NCBI GenBank assembly: GCA_032164245.1 | Contig: JAVMKO010000003.1 | Location: forward strand, 7,884,651 to 7,948,650 | Reading direction: 5' to 3' | DNA from: Sternotherus odoratus | Taxonomy: Eukaryota; Chordata; Testudines; Kinosternidae | Length of the DNA stretch: 64,000 nucleotides | In this document: positions 10,700-19,888 of the stretch, one piece after another | Position numbering within the stretch: the first letter of the stretch is position 1 | How the letters are laid out: every line of letters begins with the position of its first letter | Notes under the pieces: model-generated | The model's database searches: none | What the model saw: the letters and a program-made list of their open reading frames with translations, nothing else | What the model was told of the DNA's origin: nothing | Made by a program: the position numbers and the translations under genes

Positions 10700-11786
10700 T
10701 ATCGGGGATTGTGAAATGGTGATGTGTTGAAATCTTTTTTGAAGCATGTCACATTTACTAAGTTTGTGCTGCAATCTGTTTATAATATTCATCATAATTA
10801 TAATTTGTACAGCATCATAAACATTCCGGGAGCATTTCAGAGAAAAACCATAGCCAGCTTCCCGCCTTGAGGAAGTTATACTATGAATATTTACAACTAG
10901 CAAACATCTATTGCTGATCAAAAGCTCTCTGAAAAAATGGAAAGACTCCTATTAAATTGAGAAGAGGAATTGAATTGCAGAGAAGAATTTCAGAATACAG
11001 TTGTACCTTGGAAGCACTGGCAGTAGGGCATTTGCATTTGTGTATTAGTTTTGTACAATATTTCATCAATATTTTACTTTTATTTCACTACATTTCTTAA
11101 TTTCATGCATCAAAACCATTTCAAACAGGTTAAAAATCCTTTTAAAGGAAGATTTATGAACAATAAAGCAAATTATACTATAAATACTGTGTGCCAGAAA
11201 TCCATGGATTTGTTTCTGTATATCTAATTTGAGGAATTTTATCAAAAGAAGAGACTTAAAATGTTGATGCATCAGATTTGGATTAGGGGTTAAATTCAGC
11301 CTTAGAGATCAGCTGCTGAAGCTCTTGTAGTGTCGACATATGCTAAGTATGGCAGCGTCAAACCTTTAAGACCTCACAGATCTGCTTCATTGAGTGTAAA
11401 ACTAACCGTTCTCAGGGGTACAGTTATTTTACCTCATTGATCCTACTTGGGACCCCAATGAGTGCTGACTCGATTACAGAAGTCTTGGAAATTTCCTTCA
11501 GTTTCCCTGGCTGCAACTGTAGCCCAGTCACTTCTCATTCTCTTTATAAGTGATCACTTATATATCATACAGGAGGTCATTTGTTTGTAATGAGGGAGCT
11601 TGTTGATATGTTGTGAAACCAAAGAAAAGTGAAAACCTGTAAAGTGAAGCCCATTGAAATCTCATAAGTGTTATTTGGCAGCTTCACCTGATGATCCATT
11701 CGACTGGCATTTCTGAAGAGATCTCTTAACATAGGTATCCTCCGTTTTAATTAGCAGATGAAGTGCAGAGAATAACACAATAGACA
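10700..11786. other. Upstream flank of defensin gene A
   Basis: AT-rich sequence shared with unit B (35,900-36,998). No gene is recognised. The last bases, GACA at 11,783-11,786, are the left target duplication of the solo LTR that follows. Confidence 0.6.
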
Positions 11787-12202
11787 TGTTGAGTCTGAAC
11801 TATTGATTAAGCTTAATCTTATCCCAGACTTAATGTCTCTGTCTGAACTTTTAATCAAAGCTCTGACCTGGGAACTACTCATGACACACACAACCCCTCC
11901 CCTTAAGTAGCCACCTCCCCTGTCTTGGAATTTACATTTAAACCTGTTTTATCCTGTAGAATCTTGATTGATTATGCATGACCATTATGATCTGTAAATC
12001 ACTTTGTTTACTTCTGTGTATAAATATTGATGCTCACCCCTAGTAAATTTGCCACACTACTCTGAAGCTTTTTAAGCTAAGGATAGTGTGAGCCCGTTGA
12101 TCAATGAATTAATGTCTGTGTAAGTGATCTCTGACAGTTTGTGGGCCCAAACCAACTCCGCACGAATCTCGGGTGCTGGAGAGGTGAGTAGGGACTTGCT
12201 TT
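11787..12202 (+). mobile_element. Solo LTR of an older retrovirus, left part
   Basis: Starts TGTTGAGTCTG directly after GACA (11,783-11,786). Its last ten bases (TTACCTAACA) are at 20,504-20,513, followed by the second GACA (20,514-20,517). TG...CA ends, a 4-bp target duplication and an empty site in unit B (ACTAGACACATACC near 36,999-37,012) show a solo LTR of about 426 bp. It holds a TATA-like GTATAAATATTG near 12,018. The provirus at 12,203-20,499 split it. Orientation is inferred from the TATA-like site. Confidence 0.8.
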
Positions 12203-12813
12203 TGTTAGGCCCAAAAATATGGAGTATAGAGCATTGTTTGGCCAGCTTAACCAAAGTTAGGCTAACAGTAGTTGTTAGGCCATTCCTGTCTCTCTGTGAA
12301 ACCTGAGGGCATGCTTGCTCAAACTATAGAAGATAAGATAAGAGGGAGGGCCGCATTCTTGTAACCAAAGTACCAGGAACAATTTGTTTAAACAGATGGA
12401 GACTCGGAGTCTCCACTCCCTGTTACTCCCTGTTTCTGAGTTTTATCTGTACCTAACTCCTTCTTTGTTCTCAGCCTCTGGCACATGACGAAGATGCTGA
12501 TAAGGAGCTGCTGAGGCATCATGAACTGTTTGTACTGTCAATGGAGATAAATGTGCATAGATGTCAAAAGCTTTTAACTAGTAAAGGGGGGTTTGGGGGT
12601 TTCAAGTTGCTTAAGCTATGACGCGACGAAACTGTCTATATAATCACACTAGTTGTTGTAAAGGGGTGCTGGTTCTCTCTGGAGACGGGCCGCTCTCTAT
12701 TGTTGTGTGCACTCTTCAATAAAGAGCTTGTATTGGACCTTGCTGGTGTTGCCTGTCTCTCACCCTGCGGTCAGACAACGAACCTTGCCGTCTGGGTTAA
12801 AAAGTCCCTGACA
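12203..12813 (+). repeat. 5' LTR of the provirus
   Basis: Begins TGTTAGGCCC and ends CCCTGACA. A TATA box TATATAA is at 12,637-12,643 and the polyadenylation signal AATAAA at 12,718-12,723, so U3 is about 460 bases, R about 75 and U5 about 75. By eye the sequence is identical to the 3' LTR in length and content. Confidence 0.95.
12637..12643 (+). promoter_or_regulatory. LTR core promoter (TATA box)
   Basis: TATATAA 75 bases before the AATAAA, as expected for a U3/R junction near 12,665-12,670. The defensin A promoter lies about 1.5 kb to the left and points the other way. Confidence 0.7.
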
Positions 12814-12817
12814 AATT

Positions 12818-12835
12818 TGGCGACTCCGCCGGGAC
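12818..12835 (+). other. Primer binding site
   Basis: TGGCGACTCCGCCGGGAC begins four bases after the 5' LTR. It is complementary to a tRNA 3' end finishing GAGTCGCCA. From memory the nearest host primer is tRNA-Arg (UCU type), with several mismatches in the middle; this was not verified against a tRNA set. Confidence 0.75.
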
Positions 12836-13017
12836 TCGTCTGACTCTCCGGTGCGGGATCAGACTCCGAAGCAACGCAGCGCGCATCCTCCGGCTTCGAG
12901 GAGCCTTGCCCGGTAACCTGATCCCTGCATCGGCGATAAGGCGAGTCCTGCGAACCAGCAGAAGCCTGTAGAAATCCAGCAACGTCCACCTACCCATTGA
13001 GTAGGATCCAGGTCTTC

Positions 13018-13118
13018 GGGGTTAGAGTCCCTGGATAAGGTAAGCGATCGCCGGAAGGGGGGGTTAGAGTCCTCGGAGCAGGGTTAGAGTCCCTGGAACA
13101 GGGTTAGAGTCCCCACAG
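13018..13118 (+). repeat. Tandem ~20-bp repeats in the viral leader
   Basis: Four copies of a GGGTTAGAGTCCCTGGAACA-like unit precede gag, the first separated from the rest by the splice donor region. They lie in the part of the leader where packaging signals usually reside. Function is unknown. Confidence 0.75.
13040..13045 (+). promoter_or_regulatory. Candidate major splice donor
   Basis: GATAAG/GTAAGC matches a strong donor and lies between the primer binding site and gag, where the donor for the env subgenomic RNA is expected. The matching acceptor near env was not assigned. Confidence 0.5.
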
Positions 13119-13124
13119 GCTAGA

Positions 13125-14417
13125 ATGGGACAATTAGGCAGTAAGTGCCCGGGGGACGCCCCGTTGTCTCTGATACTTAGGGATTGGAAGAAAATCTCTG
13201 GAACAGCTGGCTTGACTAAATCTAAGATGAGGAATTTATGCCAAATTCAGTGGCCCTCTTTCACTGCTCATTTGTCCCCGACTAAAGATTGGCCAGACTG
13301 TGGAACCTTTTCCGCGGACAGGATGAATTCCCTCAGGGATATTCTGGTCGATCTTAGGCCAGGACAAATGGATTATTTATTCATATGGTATAATTATAAG
13401 CCCAAGGAAGGACGTACAGCTCTTGAAGCCGTGTGTGTGGACAGTTTCACCAAGAACCCCCCTCCCTATGCCCCTGGAGTCCAGTCAGAAGAAGATGGGT
13501 ATATCCCAATGAGACCACCGCTAAGGCGGAGCCCGAGAGGCGCAACAGAAAGAGAAGACATAAATAAAAGAGAGGATGTAAAAGAAGTAGATGGGTCAAA
13601 ATCTAATGTTCAAGAGCCCGATCCCTCTGAGGCCCAAGAAGGAGCTTCTGGGACTTTCCAAGGTCCCTTGCGGGCATACCCAGTGCCATTAAGCAATGGG
13701 GCACATAAAATGGTGTTTACTCATACACCCTTTTCATCAACTGATTTATTAAATTGGCAGCAAACTATGCCGCGCCTAAGAGACAATCCAGAAGCGGTAG
13801 AAAGAACATTTCGGACCATCTTTTCTATTCACCTACCAACATGGGCAGATGTAAATCAGTTGTTAGACACCCTCTTAACCGAGGACGAACGTCAAAAGGT
13901 TAAAGAAAAGGCTGCTGCCTATTATTTGAGTCAACAGAATTGGGGGGCCATGCCTGCTGCCGAGCCTAATTGGGATCCAAATGAGGACAGGGATAAACCA
14001 AAGATAGACCGTTATCGACAAGCTATTTTGCATGGAATAAGAGCTGCGGGAGAGGCTACTCCCAATTGGAGTAAGGTTACTGCATGTATTCAATTCCCGA
14101 ACGAGCACCCCTCTGACTTTTGCACTCGATTAACTAATGAAGTTAGAAAACATAGCAACCTAGATTTAGACTCAGACTCTGGAAGAGAAATGGTTAAGTT
14201 AGTGTTCATGGCGCAATGTGCAGAGGACATTGCAAAACGATTTAGAGAGCACCCGGATGGGATGCAAGGAAAAAGTTTACCCGAAGTAGTTAGCATTGCG
14301 ACACGGGTCTATAACGGTAGGGAAGAAATAAAGGAAAAAGAAAGAAAAAAAAGAAAAGCAGCAAGATCTGAGGGATCAAATATCCCTGCTGGCAGTGGCC
14401 ATGTCAGGGGGAAATGA
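13125..14417 (+). CDS. gag: Gag, matrix to capsid part (frame broken before nucleocapsid)
   Basis: Structural polyprotein that assembles retroviral cores at the plasma membrane. The 430-residue frame starts MGQLGSK, giving the Gly2 myristoylation signal of gamma-type matrix. A PPPY late-budding motif near residues 112-115 sits in the p12-like linker. The capsid block (about residues 190-400) has the PFSSTDLLNWQQTMP start and the PTWADVNQLLDTLL stretch typical of the family, then a charged C-terminal helix. The frame ends at TGA (14,415-14,417) without a zinc knuckle. The knuckle is in another frame that opens at 14,332, so the break lies in the overlap, most likely at the A8 run 14,345-14,352. 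The start was chosen because it is the first ATG after the leader and gives the myristoylation site. Confidence 0.92.
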   Translation: MGQLGSKCPGDAPLSLILRDWKKISGTAGLTKSKMRNLCQIQWPSFTAHLSPTKDWPDCGTFSADRMNSLRDILVDLRPGQMDYLFIWYNYKPKEGRTALEAVCVDSFTKNPPPYAPGVQSEEDGYIPMRPPLRRSPRGATEREDINKREDVKEVDGSKSNVQEPDPSEAQEGASGTFQGPLRAYPVPLSNGAHKMVFTHTPFSSTDLLNWQQTMPRLRDNPEAVERTFRTIFSIHLPTWADVNQLLDTLLTEDERQKVKEKAAAYYLSQQNWGAMPAAEPNWDPNEDRDKPKIDRYRQAILHGIRAAGEATPNWSKVTACIQFPNEHPSDFCTRLTNEVRKHSNLDLDSDSGREMVKLVFMAQCAEDIAKRFREHPDGMQGKSLPEVVSIATRVYNGREEIKEKERKKRKAARSEGSNIPAGSGHVRGK

Positions 14418-14637
14418 GGGAAGGGGCCGTGGCTGGAGCCGTGGAGCCAGAGGAAGGTTCCCTGGAAGAGGGAGAGGTGGATTCAGGGGAAGGGCACGTG
14501 GGGCTGGGATAAACCAGGACTGTAAAGGGTGTTTTAACTGTGGGGAAGAAGGCCACTGGCAAAGAGAGTGCCCACACCCACGAAGCTCTGATTATAAACC
14601 CCAAACAGCGGGTCAATTTTCTGTGGACCAGGAATGA
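14332..14637 (+). CDS. gag: Gag nucleocapsid part, offset frame
   Basis: Nucleic-acid-binding end of Gag. This open frame is displaced by one base from the capsid frame. It holds a Gly/Arg-rich block and one CCHC zinc knuckle, CFNCGEEGHWQREC (C-X2-C-X4-H-X4-C), the single-knuckle pattern of gammaretroviruses. A potential protease site (LLAVAMSG) lies just before the Gly/Arg block. It ends at TGA (14,635-14,637) and is in the same frame as pol, which fits stop-codon readthrough rather than frameshifting for Gag-Pol. Confidence 0.88.
   Translation, partial: RKKKEKKEKQQDLRDQISLLAVAMSGGNEGRGRGWSRGARGRFPGRGRGGFRGRARGAGINQDCKGCFNCGEEGHWQRECPHPRSSDYKPQTAGQFSVDQE
14345..14352 (+). other. A8 homopolymer at the Gag frame break
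   Basis: Eight consecutive A residues inside an AG-rich stretch, within the 85-base overlap where both the capsid frame and the nucleocapsid frame are open. One extra base relative to an in-frame ancestor would explain the break. Alternatives are a base-calling error in the homopolymer or transcriptional or ribosomal slippage. Confidence 0.6.
14635..14637 (+). other. Gag/pol stop codon UGA (candidate readthrough)
   Basis: A single UGA separates the nucleocapsid frame from the protease-containing pol frame with no frame change. Gammaretroviruses make Gag-Pol by reading through such a stop. A GC-rich stretch (about 14,641-14,672) follows and could fold, but no pseudoknot was modelled. Confidence 0.6.
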
Positions 14638-17600
14638 AGAGAGGCGCCGCTCCCCTGGGGCCCTGAGGTATATGAAGCCGGGATGGTAAAGTTCAAATGC
14701 GATGCTCGGTTTCCAGTGGTTCCCCTTAAAATCGAACAAAAAACTTTTGAACTATTGGTGGACACGGGAGCCACTCATTCGGCTATACCTAAGGGAGCGG
14801 CATCAATAAGCAAAATAGAAAAATGTGTGGTGGGAGTCACTGGAAAATCGGAACGGCATTTTATGTCAAATGACTGTGTTGCTACACTAGGACCCCTATC
14901 AGTCCAGCATTCCTTTCTGCTAATGAATGGCCCGGTTAATCTATTGGGAAGAGATTTGTTGTGTAAATTGCATGCTCAGATTTTCTGCACTCCTGACAGT
15001 ATCTCCCTTCAGTTCCCGGTAGAAAAGGCTTACTTACTGACGCAGTTAACCACCAGCAAGAGCGAAATACTCCCCCTTCGAGTACAAAATGAAGTTAACC
15101 CTATAGTGTGGGGAGGGAAGCACGATGTGGGTCTGGTAAAATCTGCTTCACCTTTGAGTCCAGCGGTAAAAAGCAATGTGGCACCTCCTGCCCAGAGGCA
15201 ATATCCCCTGAAAATTGAAGCTATACAAGGACTCGAGTCACTTGTGCAGAGTCTTAAGAACCAAGGAATTCTAGTTCCCTGCGTCTCACCATGCAACACC
15301 CCTATCTTGGCTGTAAAGAAACCTCAGCCGGACCCAGATGGAAAGCCTGTATATAGAATGGTCCAGGACCTAAGGCTTATAAATCAATATGTGATCCCTG
15401 AACATCCCGTAGTACCAAATCCAAGTACTATTCTGGCAATGGTGCCCCCCGAAGCAGAATGGTTTACCTGTATGGACTTAGTAAATGCTTTTTTCTCTGT
15501 ACCAGTGGCTCCAGAAAAACAGTACCTTTTTGCGTTTACCTGGGGGGTCCCCGGCACAGCAGGGAAAGGGGATAAACGGTTTGGACCTCCGGGGCAGCTT
15601 ACTTGGACAAGAATGCCTCAAGGCTACGTGAAGGCACCAAGCGTGTTTGCAAGGGTGTTAGCTGAGAATTTAAAGGATGTACAGTTACCGGCTGCTTCCA
15701 CTTTAATAACTTATGTTGATGACATCCTGGTGGCCTCCACAACTCGGGAAGGTAATGAAATTAATTCTATCTACCTACTTAATCAGTTAGCACAAAAGGG
15801 ACATAAAGTCAGCCCCACTAAATTGCAATGGGCCAAAAAGGAAGTGAAGTACCTTGGGTACACTCTGGGTCCCGGGATACGCAGTCTGGACTCCAAACGA
15901 ATAGAGACTATCGTTAACATCTCATTCCCTACCACCAAGCGAGGGATGCGGGGTTTCATCGGTATGATTGGGTTTTGTCGCCCGTGGATCATTTCGGCTG
16001 GGGAGTGGTTAAAACCTTTGCATGAACTAACAAAAAAAGAGGCTGAAGAGCCATTACGCCCTAACCACGAGCAAATAAAAGCCTTCAAGGCACTGAAAAA
16101 GTCTCTTATCCGAGCCCCAGCATTAGGGCTGCCAAATTACAGCAAACCCTTTGAGTTGTACGTGCATGAGGTAAAAGGAGTAGCGTCCGGAGTGTTAACA
16201 CAAGCATTTGGAAATGCTCCTAGACCAGTAGCGTACCTTTCAGGACAGTTGGACCCAGTGGCAAAGGGGCACCCAGGCTGCCTCAGGAATGTGGCGGCAG
16301 CAGCATTGTTAGTCGAAAAGGCTCAAGAGATTGTGCTAGGGCACCCTTTGACAGTATACACTCCACATGCTGTGGCAAGTCTGCTAAATTCGCAACAGCA
16401 CAAACATCTAACTAACCAAAGATTGTCCAAGTATGAGGTGACTTTACTAATGACACACGGAGTTGTGTTAAAGAGATGTGCAAGTTTAAATCCAGCTTCT
16501 TTGTTGCCCCATGAGAACGGTCAGATCGTACTACATGACTGTTTGCAAGTTTTAGATCAGGTATCAACGCCCCGACCTGATCTTACCGATGTTCCTCTGC
16601 CCGATCCCGAATTAGAACTGTTTGTGGATGGGTCAGCTTTTTTTCGGAATGGGGTTCGGCACTCCGGATACGCAGTCACAGATAGACATGCAGTAATAAT
16701 AGGAAAACCCTTATCACCTGGGACAAGCGCTCAGTCAGCCGAGCTACAGGCTTTAACAGCCGCATGCCTATATGCAAAAGGAAAAAGGGTGAACATTTAC
16801 ACTGATTCGAAATACGCTTTCGGGGTGTGCCATGCTACAGGAGCTATTTGGAAAGAAAGGGGATTCATTACTTCTTCAGGGTCACAAATTGCTCATAGAA
16901 AAGAGATAGCAGAACTATTGCAAGCAATCCAAGCTCCCAAAGACATTGCAGTTGTTCACTGCAGGGCACACACTAAAAACACTGATCCAGTATCGATAGG
17001 CAACCGCCTTGCGGACGAGGCCGCCAAGGCAGCAGCATTACAAGGTACCCAGCTAGATTTAAGCCCCCCTCTTTTAGATTGGCAACGGCAAGCTCCTGAT
17101 AATGAAAAACTACTGTGGAAAAAATGGGGAGCTAAGCCCAACTCGACAGGAATATGGGAATGCGACGATCGTTTGGTCTTACCAAAAAGTCACCAAAGCG
17201 AAGTAATGGAACAGATACATAGAAATACGCACCTAGGTGCAAATAAAATGTCCCAAATTGTTCTAAGGCAGTTTATTTCTCCTGGACTGCATAAAATAGC
17301 AAGGAGAACGGTAGAAAAATGTACTTTGTGCCAGCAATGTAATCCAAAGGGTGCTAACAAGCAAGTACTGCCTGGAGGTCGTAAGTGGGCTCATAGACCT
17401 ATGCAACATATTCAAATTGACTTTACTGATTTACCTCCCTCAGAGGGAAAGAAACATTTGTTGGTCCTAATTGATCAGCTCACAGGATGGGTAGAGGCGT
17501 ACCCCACTGGAAAAGCGACTGCAACTACAGTTTGTAAAATACTGCTTAATAAAATAATACCCAGGTTTGGCCCTCCTGAAGTGATTGACTCCGATCAAGG

Positions 17601-18360
17601 TACTCATTTCACAGCAAAAGTCTGTAAAGAACTCACTGAAGCAGTAGGAACGAAATGGGCTTTCCACGCTCCCTGGCACCCCCAGAGCTCAGGCCAGGTA
17701 AAGCGCATGAATGGAACATTAAAAAACCTTTTAACTAAACTATGCCAAGAACTCAGCCTGAAGTGGACTAAAGTCCTTCCCCTTGCTCTTTATATTGTTC
17801 GGACTACTCCAAGTGCTAGGACTAGGCTTGCACCTTATGAAATTTTGTTTGGACATGTGCCTCCAACCTTTGCTCCTTTAGTATCACTCCCAAGCAACAC
17901 TGATGTGACTAAGGAAACAGATGCTTATGTAAAAAAGTTACAGCGCCACCTAGTGACGTTACAGCAGTATTCTGCTTATTCCCAAACTTTACCACTGTGG
18001 GAGGCTGTTCATTCTTTTTTACCAGGTGATCCTGTGTGGGTAAAATCATACAAGAAGACACCGCTCCAACCGCAGTGGCTGGGACCTTTTAAGATCCTCC
18101 TGGTAAGCCCTACAGCAGTCCGAGTTAAGGAGCTGCCTACTTGGATTCACCACAGTCGAGTCAAGAGGAGCACCGCTAGGGAACCTGACCAGGCAAAAGG
18201 TTCCCCAGAAGCAGACGACGTCGGACTTCGAGGGAGCCCCGCACGTTCACCCTACCGTGAGACGGGTGAACCAGAAACAGACGACATCTGCACCCAGGAT
18301 CAATGGACTGCTACCCCTTTGGGCGACCTGAAGCTCCGATTGCAACTAAAACAACCGTGA
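14638..18360 (+). CDS. pol: Pol: protease, reverse transcriptase, RNase H, integrase
   Basis: Replication polyprotein, open from the gag/pol stop to TGA at 18,358-18,360. Residue numbers count from the first Met (14,683). Protease: LVDTGA with catalytic Asp27. Reverse transcriptase: LPQG-type MPQGYVKAPSVF and YVDD at 344-347. RNase H: DGSA Asp649 and TDSKYA Asp708. Integrase: an HHCC zinc site (HRNTH, CTLCQQC), Asp913 in QIDF, Asp971 in DSDQG, then Lys1007 in GQVKRMN exactly where the third acidic residue of the D,D-35-E triad should be. A GPF-type motif (QWLGPFKILL) closes the protein. The reading frame is otherwise uninterrupted, but the integrase should be inactive because of Lys1007. The ATG is probably not a true start; synthesis would be as Gag-Pol. 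Confidence 0.95.
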   Translation, partial: REAPLPWGPEVYEAGMVKFKCDARFPVVPLKIEQKTFELLVDTGATHSAIPKGAASISKIEKCVVGVTGKSERHFMSNDCVATLGPLSVQHSFLLMNGPVNLLGRDLLCKLHAQIFCTPDSISLQFPVEKAYLLTQLTTSKSEILPLRVQNEVNPIVWGGKHDVGLVKSASPLSPAVKSNVAPPAQRQYPLKIEAIQGLESLVQSLKNQGILVPCVSPCNTPILAVKKPQPDPDGKPVYRMVQDLRLINQYVIPEHPVVPNPSTILAMVPPEAEWFTCMDLVNAFFSVPVAPEKQYLFAFTWGVPGTAGKGDKRFGPPGQLTWTRMPQGYVKAPSVFARVLAENLKDVQLPAASTLITYVDDILVASTTREGNEINSIYLLNQLAQKGHKVSPTKLQWAKKEVKYLGYTLGPGIRSLDSKRIETIVNISFPTTKRGMRGFIGMIGFCRPWIISAGEWLKPLHELTKKEAEEPLRPNHEQIKAFKALKKSLIRAPALGLPNYSKPFELYVHEVKGVASGVLTQAFGNAPRPVAYLSGQLDPVAKGHPGCLRNVAAAALLVEKAQEIVLGHPLTVYTPHAVASLLNSQQHKHLTNQRLSKYEVTLLMTHGVVLKRCASLNPASLLPHENGQIVLHDCLQVLDQVSTPRPDLTDVPLPDPELELFVDGSAFFRNGVRHSGYAVTDRHAVIIGKPLSPGTSAQSAELQALTAACLYAKGKRVNIYTDSKYAFGVCHATGAIWKERGFITSSGSQIAHRKEIAELLQAIQAPKDIAVVHCRAHTKNTDPVSIGNRLADEAAKAAALQGTQLDLSPPLLDWQRQAPDNEKLLWKKWGAKPNSTGIWECDDRLVLPKSHQSEVMEQIHRNTHLGANKMSQIVLRQFISPGLHKIARRTVEKCTLCQQCNPKGANKQVLPGGRKWAHRPMQHIQIDFTDLPPSEGKKHLLVLIDQLTGWVEAYPTGKATATTVCKILLNKIIPRFGPPEVIDSDQGTHFTAKVCKELTEAVGTKWAFHAPWHPQSSGQVKRMNGTLKNLLTKLCQELSLKWTKVLPLALYIVRTTPSARTRLAPYEILFGHVPPTFAPLVSLPSNTDVTKETDAYVKKLQRHLVTLQQYSAYSQTLPLWEAVHSFLPGDPVWVKSYKKTPLQPQWLGPFKILLVSPTAVRVKELPTWIHHSRVKRSTAREPDQAKGSPEADDVGLRGSPARSPYRETGEPETDDICTQDQWTATPLGDLKLRLQLKQP

Positions 18361-18385
18361 ATTGGTGGTGCCCTTTTCAAAAGGA

Positions 18386-19810
18386 ATGGCCTCAAGTTTT
18401 GGCATGGGTTTTTATATGTTTAATTTGCTTGTTGTTTATTGCTTTTCTTTTTTGGTGGTACGAAGAGTAGGAACAGTGAAAACATACAGCCCCAACACCT
18501 TCATACGCCTGGCCCATGAAATAAAAGCACGCATGCCAGCATTACAAAACACTTCCTGCTGGGTGTGCTCATTAATACCGGCAGATAGTCATAAGGGCCT
18601 TCCCATGGTCCCTATTCCCCTTAGCCCGATAAATATGACTTGGACCCCATCATTAAAAGACCCATCTGGGGACCTGAATATAACTTGGGCTGACACTGGC
18701 ATTTCAGACAGTAAATATCTTATAGTATAGAAAAGAATGGGTCAGTGGTGCCTCCTAAACAAAAGAAAAATAGCAGTAGGAAACAGTGAATGCAAGGCCT
18801 ACTTTAATGGCACTCATTTTGGAAGCAAGAGAGGCCCTAACATTTCCCTTCTGGACGGGGCAACCGGTTGCAGTTCTCAGTGGTATGCAGCTCGTGACCA
18901 GAAGTGTCACATGAATGGAGAACATCATTTTTTATATGAAGGACATAAACTGATTGATAAGTATGTTATAAATTGCACGCTTAAGTATAACTTCCCAAAT
19001 CACTCCCTGTGCTTATGTTCCTTCAATGCTTCAACAGCTAGATTTCCTCTTCTTCCATCCTGGACAGGATGGTATAAAATAAGTAACAGGACACTCTTTA
19101 AACTGTTCCCCACATTGTTTGGAGTATACTGGGTATGTGGCAACAAGGCATACCTAGCTCTCCCCTCGTCCTGGAGTGGGTCCTGTTATTTAGCCTGGTT
19201 GGAACCACCTGTGGTGTATCGGGCTCACCTCCCAAAGGAAAAGATTAGAAATGTAAGGGGGGCTGAAGAAGACGTCAAAGAATCTCGCCCCCTCACTTGG
19301 CGAGCTCTAAACGATTGGACAGGTGTTTGTGCAGGGGTTTTTTTTGCATGTGGGGAAGCCACTTGGCGAATAGGAGAAGGAGTAATGAGACTCCAAGGGG
19401 TTTTAGAAATAATGGCAAATACCACTGCAGATGCTTTAGTGGACTTGGCAACTGAGCAGCGAAAACTCAGGCAGATGGTGCTTCAAAACCGCTTGGCTTT
19501 AAATATATTGCTGGCTTCCCAGGGGGGAACATGTGCATTAATTGGACAGGAATGCTGCGTGTATGTCCCTGATGTTTATAATGCCACTTGGAAACGGGCA
19601 AACCACATTATGAAAGTTGCAAAGGACCATGGAGAAAAACGAATTAAGTCCTGGTGGAGTAACCTGTTCAATTGGATTCCAGATATAGGTGGTTGGCTCC
19701 ACAATGTACTCCGGAGCGCTGTTGTAATTATATGCGGCTTACTCGCCTTATATGTAATAATAAAGGTTGGGTGTTGGATGGGTGCCAAAGTGTGTTCTGC
19801 CCAAAAGTAA
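18386..19810 (+). pseudogene. env: Env glycoprotein with an internal TAG
   Basis: Surface and transmembrane envelope protein, in one frame from ATG 18,386 to TAA (19,808-19,810) except for TAG at 18,728-18,730. A hydrophobic signal segment follows the start. CWVC near 18,570 is the CXXC that pairs with the transmembrane subunit. RNVR (19,247-19,258) is a candidate furin site. A cysteine-flanked hydrophobic segment (GVCAGVFFACG) may be the fusion loop. LQNRLALNILLASQGG and CALIGQECC (CX6CC, 19,532-19,558) mark the gamma-type immunosuppressive/disulfide region, and a hydrophobic anchor lies near 19,714-19,770. The frame starts a few bases after pol and would be expressed from a spliced RNA. The stop truncates it in the surface subunit. 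Confidence 0.88.
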
Positions 19811-19875
19811 CCAACCCCAAGCTCACCACTTATAGCAGTTAGTTGTCCCAGGAGTCCCTCCAAGGTACTCCAGGG

Positions 19876-19888
19876 ACAAAGGGGGGAT
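19876..19888 (+). other. Polypurine tract
   Basis: ACAAAGGGGGGAT ends directly at the 3' LTR, the usual site for plus-strand priming. Confidence 0.85.

Noticed and set aside
14683..14685. ATG as an independent start of pol
   Set aside because: The frame is open back to the gag/pol UGA, and retroviral Pol is made as Gag-Pol; no separate promoter or splice signal is seen.
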